From Ramlibacter cellulosilyticus (GTDB taxonomy: Bacteria; Pseudomonadota; Gammaproteobacteria; Burkholderiales; Burkholderiaceae_C): a stretch of DNA of 64,000 nucleotides. Of the stretch, positions 61,440 to 64,000 are shown piece by piece. Made by a program: the position numbers and the translations under genes. The notes beneath the pieces were generated by a model. It saw nothing but the letters and a program-made list of their open reading frames with translations. It searched no databases and was not told the origin of the DNA. How positions within the stretch are numbered: the first letter of the stretch is position 1; every line of letters starts with the position of its first letter. The DNA is taken from positions 217,102 to 281,101 of the forward strand of contig NZ_JACORT010000005.1 in NCBI RefSeq assembly GCF_014297465.1, given 5' to 3'.

Positions 61440-61469
61440 ATTGTATCCTATGGGCTACAGATCGGTCAA
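61440..61469 (-). promoter_or_regulatory. predicted strong promoter of the toxin-antitoxin pair
   Basis: Reading leftward: -35 TTGACC (61469-61464), an 18-base spacer, and -10 TACAAT (61445-61440). Six bases follow before the toxin ATG, so transcription should start at or near the A of ATG. It lies between the attC site and the toxin gene. Confidence 0.6.
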
Positions 61470-61493
61470 GCCCGAGCACGGGACGGACGCGCG

Positions 61494-61607
61494 GTCTAAC
61501 GTCGGAGTTGACCGGCACGCACCGGCAGGGCGCCGCAAGACGTATGCTCCCGCGCACGGCTTGCGGCGCCCTGCCGGTGCGTGTCCGCGTCGAACGACTT
61601 GTTAGAC
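61494..61607 (-). repeat. attC site (integron recombination site) behind the 265-aa gene
   Basis: 114 bases from GTCTAAC (61494-61500) to GTTAGAC (61601-61607), matching RYYYAAC and GTTRRRY. Inside are nearly perfect arms: GGCACGCACCGGCAGGG then CGCCGCAAG on the left, and CTTGCGGCG then CCCTGCCGGTGCGTGTCC on the right, giving a stem of about 25 bases. Spacer boxes GTTGACC and GTCGAACG fit L-type boxes. It starts 57 bases after the stop of the leftward gene at 61665, the normal gene-then-attC order. Confidence 0.75.
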
Positions 61608-61664
61608 CTCAGCGATGAGCACGTTTTGGGGCTACCTCGCAGAAGCTGCGCTCGACGATTCAGT

Positions 61665-62462
61665 CTAATCATCTATCAACCTTGGATGTCCATCAACGAC
61701 CGCGTAGCGCCTTCGGTTAATACGGAAGGGCTCGTCAATGAGGGCTTGAACACTAACGATCTGGCTGATATCGGAGATGTCTCCGATGTTGAGCTCTAAG
61801 GCGCCCGATTCATTGAGAAGGTGATCCTCGGCGCCGAGCGCGATCCTGAGCTCCCTCTGCCAAGAGTATCGTTCGTCCTTCATGTAAAGGCCCTTCGGCC
61901 CTGAGTAGTCGGCCAGGGAGCGGTACTGGACCAGCCCGAATCCATCATGAAAGAACTTTGATCCGAAGATGCCCTTGTTGCCCGCGATCGCCTTGGATAT
62001 CCTCTCTCCGAAGACCGGGGCGTTAGAAATTAACAGAACGTGAGATCCGAAGTGCAGAAATCTCTCGTCAAAGTAAAGCCTGCCATCAACTTCCCCAGTT
62101 ATCTTTCCATCCACACCATCCGAAAAGGCACCCATGCAGAAAAGCATGTAGTTCTTTGGGCGCGGGAACGTTGCAGTGATAACAGCCTTCGCACCGAGAT
62201 CGATCTCCTTTTCGGACTCCCCAATTTTCATCGAGATCTTGGAGAAACCTCGCGCATTGGGACCTGCCCGAAGGACACCGTAGACAGTTTCCAACTCGTC
62301 CTTCCGAAGAGGCAGCAGCTCCTCGCCAGGCAGCTTGGAAAAGTAGTCCAAGCTATTCATGTACAAGAGCCCGCTACGCATCTGAGTTAGTCGTTCAAGG
62401 CTCGAGACTTTAAACATCAGCCAAAAATCTTTCCTTGGTGGATGGTCGTCAAAGAAGTCCAT
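61665..62462 (-). CDS. cassette gene of unknown function (265 aa), lower GC
   Basis: 265 aa from ATG at 62462 with GGAG ten bases upstream. AT-richer codons than any neighbour (Ile, Lys, Phe with A/T third bases), suggesting transfer. Soluble; DFWLMFKVSSLERLTQMRSG and LYMNSLDYFSKLPGEELLP begin it, and GSKFFHDGFGLVQYRSLADY is in the middle. I recall proteins with a similar MNSLxYF start of unknown role in scattered bacteria; this is unverified. It stands between an attC on its 3' side and a GTTAGAC core on its 5' side, the layout of a mobile gene cassette. Confidence 0.7.
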   Translation of the reverse strand: MDFFDDHPPRKDFWLMFKVSSLERLTQMRSGLLYMNSLDYFSKLPGEELLPLRKDELETVYGVLRAGPNARGFSKISMKIGESEKEIDLGAKAVITATFPRPKNYMLFCMGAFSDGVDGKITGEVDGRLYFDERFLHFGSHVLLISNAPVFGERISKAIAGNKGIFGSKFFHDGFGLVQYRSLADYSGPKGLYMKDERYSWQRELRIALGAEDHLLNESGALELNIGDISDISQIVSVQALIDEPFRINRRRYAVVDGHPRLIDD

Positions 62463-62519
62463 TGCCTTGATCTCCAGGGGCTTGGCCGGCGCAGCGAACG
62501 GGGGTGCGCGGAATCTGAG

Positions 62520-62578
62520 GTCTAACGTAATTTCGCCCGCACCTCGCCCCCTCTTATCCCGCACTTGCGCGATAAGAC
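62520..62578 (-). repeat. attC-like core and degenerate site ahead of the 265-aa cassette
   Basis: On the plus strand GTCTAAC (62520-62526) begins it and ATAAGAC (62572-62578) ends it, followed by CTCAGCGA exactly as after the intact site at 61601. It includes a hairpin at 62552-62577. Read leftward, the last core GTTAGAC marks the 5' boundary of the cassette that carries the 265-aa gene. The right-hand core has two mismatches, so the site may be decayed. Confidence 0.45.
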
Positions 62579-62611
62579 CTCAGCGAGTCCGCAAGCAAGT
62601 TCCTGATTCAT
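62522..62611 (-). CDS. possible 29-aa peptide ending inside an attC core
   Basis: Frame MNQELACGLAEVLSRKCGIR then GGEVRAKLR, with AGAGGGGA upstream of its ATG at 62611. Its stop TAG lies inside the GTTAGAC core at 62520-62526. It may be a remnant or a true leader peptide of a cassette. Evidence is only the ribosome site and its tight fit to the attC-like site. Confidence 0.2.
   Translation of the reverse strand: MNQELACGLAEVLSRKCGIRGGEVRAKLR
62552..62577. repeat. hairpin with TCTTATC/GATAAGA arms
   Basis: Seven-base arms, then an inner CGCA/TGCG stem with a C-C mismatch. It is inside the degenerate attC-like site and resembles the TTCTTATGGCGCA arms of the next hairpin. Confidence 0.4.
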
Positions 62612-62868
62612 TTCGCTTTTCCCCTCTTCTTGTGCCATAAGCTGGGGCGAAAACCAAGACTTCTTATGGCGCACCGCTCCACGGGGGCGCTTGCGCCGTA
62701 AGAATGCGGAGGCAAGGCGGGCACTACCGTTCGTCGAGAACGAGCCCTGGGTTGATTCGACTCGCGTTCGCCCCGGACGGACGAAGCTTCCCTGCTGCAT
62801 GCCCTGACGCGTTCCAGCGACACGCCATCCAGCACTGATAGCACCAGCGCGGGACTTTCCTTCGCCCC
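62612..62868. other. 257 bases without a convincing gene
   Basis: Lies between the cassette end and the histidine kinase tail. It contains the hairpin at 62661-62704 and a partial copy of its arm at 62632-62640 (GTGCCATAAG region). No good start with ribosome site and no codon bias was seen on either strand. It may be a worn cassette or the 3' end zone of the kinase gene. Confidence 0.4.
62661..62704. repeat. hairpin with 13-base arms TTCTTATGGCGCA/TGCGCCGTAAGAA
   Basis: Thirteen-base arms with a single G-T wobble and an 18-base loop. Another copy of the arm, GTGCCATAAG, lies at about 62632-62641. It is in the gap after the cassette. It could be a decayed attC, a mobile palindromic repeat, or a transcript end. 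Confidence 0.4.
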
Positions 62869-64000
62869 CTACACCGCCATCGCCACGAACAAATCAAACG
62901 CCACCTGCAGCTCCTCCACCAGCCGCTGCAGTTCCTCCATCGGCGCCGATTCCGCGCGCTCCTCCAGCGCCGCCGCGATCCCCGCATAACGCTCCGCAGC
63001 AATCATCGACCCGCCACCCTTCGCCGAGTGGCCCAACCGGGACAGCTGCTTCCGATCCCCCGCCTCCAGCGCCACCCGGATCTTCGCCAGCAACGAGGGC
63101 GTGCTCGAGCGAAACGCCGTCAGCGCCACTTCCTTCAGCTCCTCGTCCCCACCAAACCGCGAGTGCATCGCACTCGCGTCGAACAGCGGCAAGTCCGCCA
63201 GCCGCGAAGGCTGCGCCCCGATCCACCGCGCCAGCATGGCCCGCAGCGTCTTCAGGTCCATCGGCTTGGTGAGGTAGTCGTTCATCCCCGCTTCGATGCA
63301 GCGCTCGCGATCCCCTTTGATCGCGTTGGCCGTCATCGCCACGATGGGCGCCGTGATCCCCGCTTCGCGCAGGCGCCGCGTGGCTTCGTAGCCATCCATC
63401 TCCGGCATCTGGCAGTCCATCAGGATCAGGTCGTAGGTCTCGCGCTGCGCCATCTCGCAGGCTTCCTTGCCGTCGTTGGCGATGCTCACGTCGCCATAAC
63501 CCAGCTTGCGCAGCATTCCGAACGCGACGACCTGGTTGGTCGTGTTGTCCTCCGCCAGCAGGATGCGCGCCGACGGGGCCGCGGGACTGAGGTCGACCCA
63601 GATCGAGGCCGCCGCGGGCTCCTGCGCGGCGATCAAGGGAATCGTGACGGTGAAGCGCGAACCCTTGCCCGGCGTGCTCGTCACGTTCACGGTGCCGCCC
63701 ATCAGGTCCACCAGCTGCCGCACGATCGACAGCCCCAGCCCCGTGCCGCCGAACTGGCGCGACGTGGAGCTGTCCGCCTGCATGAAGCGCGTGAAGAGCT
63801 GCGGCTGCACGTCCGGCGGGATGCCGATGCCCGTGTCCGCGATCGTGAACTCGACGACGTGGGCGGCCTCTTCCGCCGTCGCGCGCACGTCCAGGCCGAT
63901 CCAGCCCGTCGACGTGAACTTCAGCGCGTTGCCCAGCAGGTTCACCAGCACCTGGCGCAGGCGCGTCGGGTCGGCCACCACGTGCTGTGGCAGGTTCGGA
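62869..64000 (-). CDS. hybrid histidine kinase, C-terminal part (cut by the window end)
   Basis: At least 376 residues read leftward and the frame stays open past 64000. Order: HATPase domain (N box NLLGNALKFT, DTGIGIPP, GGTGLGLSI), a receiver domain (EDNTTNQVV, LILMDCQMPEMDG with phospho-Asp, and K in YLTKPMD), then an Hpt domain near the end with LGHSAKGGGSMI that carries the phospho-His. This is a complete phosphorelay tail (H-D-H type). The N-terminal sensor lies outside the window. It is unrelated to the kinase at 4227. Confidence 0.88.
   Translation of the reverse strand, partial: PNLPQHVVADPTRLRQVLVNLLGNALKFTSTGWIGLDVRATAEEAAHVVEFTIADTGIGIPPDVQPQLFTRFMQADSSTSRQFGGTGLGLSIVRQLVDLMGGTVNVTSTPGKGSRFTVTIPLIAAQEPAAASIWVDLSPAAPSARILLAEDNTTNQVVAFGMLRKLGYGDVSIANDGKEACEMAQRETYDLILMDCQMPEMDGYEATRRLREAGITAPIVAMTANAIKGDRERCIEAGMNDYLTKPMDLKTLRAMLARWIGAQPSRLADLPLFDASAMHSRFGGDEELKEVALTAFRSSTPSLLAKIRVALEAGDRKQLSRLGHSAKGGGSMIAAERYAGIAAALEERAESAPMEELQRLVEELQVAFDLFVAMAV

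Noticed and set aside
61581..61799. Plus-strand 72-codon frame inside the attC site and the end of the 265-aa gene
   Set aside because: It starts in the attC stem, is antisense to a gene with consistent coding signs, and has no ribosome site or known motif.
62463..62564. Longer GTG start (62564) for the 265-aa cassette gene
   Set aside because: It would place the start beyond the GTTAGAC boundary. The ATG at 62462 has a GGAG ribosome site and fits the cassette layout.

Overview
This is a 64 kb chromosomal segment of a very GC-rich (roughly 70 %) betaproteobacterium, most likely order Burkholderiales, family Comamonadaceae (Ramlibacter/Variovorax type). The assignment rests on gene style: a Bug-type tricarboxylate receptor, frequent GTG/TTG starts, tightly overlapping ATGA/GTGA operons, many LysR/MarR regulators and small proteins typical of that family. 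It is inference, not a database result. I saw no tRNA, rRNA, CRISPR array, phage genes or insertion sequence.

Layout. 0-6.3 kb: an SPFH/SH3 membrane operon, a secreted protein, and a two-component system. 6.4-11.9 kb: a lipoprotein peptidase, two chemoreceptors, and a di-heme peroxidase/cupredoxin/cytochrome c cluster with one chemoreceptor inside it. 11.8-24.4 kb: mixed housekeeping and stress genes, including a pyridoxamine-oxidase-like stress protein, hemerythrin, a kinase-UspA fusion, a LysR/DUF4242 pair, a HAD phosphatase, a branched-chain amino acid receptor and an AI-2E-type permease. 24.6-40.8 kb: a small repeat protein and DUF1622 protein, then one gene string of about 15 kb read rightward. 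It holds a GH15 glycosidase, a cation efflux protein, the six-gene alternative complex III (ActABCDEF), Sco1, caa3 oxidase subunits II-I-III-IV and a dehydrogenase. 40.8-52.7 kb: a leftward operon (35-aa membrane peptide, pyruvate-oxidase-like TPP enzyme, enolase-superfamily dehydratase, FAD/Fe-S D-lactate-type dehydrogenase), a divergent membrane PQQ dehydrogenase, several secreted proteins and a MarR regulator. 52.9-59 kb: a LysR-controlled cluster (domain-permuted aconitase, HMG-CoA-lyase type enzyme, class III CoA transferase, Bug receptor). 59-64 kb: OsmC, small membrane proteins, an integron-cassette-like segment (toxin-antitoxin pair and a lower-GC orphan gene flanked by attC-like sites), and the C-terminal part of a hybrid histidine kinase cut by the window end.

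How it fits together. The centre looks like a respiratory module: periplasmic or membrane dehydrogenases feed quinone, complex III substitute ActA-F oxidises quinol, and the caa3 oxidase reduces oxygen. Six sites related to the inverted repeat ATTTG-N3-CAAAT lie in front of the MarR gene itself, the PQQ dehydrogenase, three secreted-protein genes and the 15 kb respiratory operon. I propose these form one undescribed MarR regulon. This is the most interesting signal in the window, followed by the attC-flanked cassettes at 60.7-62.5 kb.
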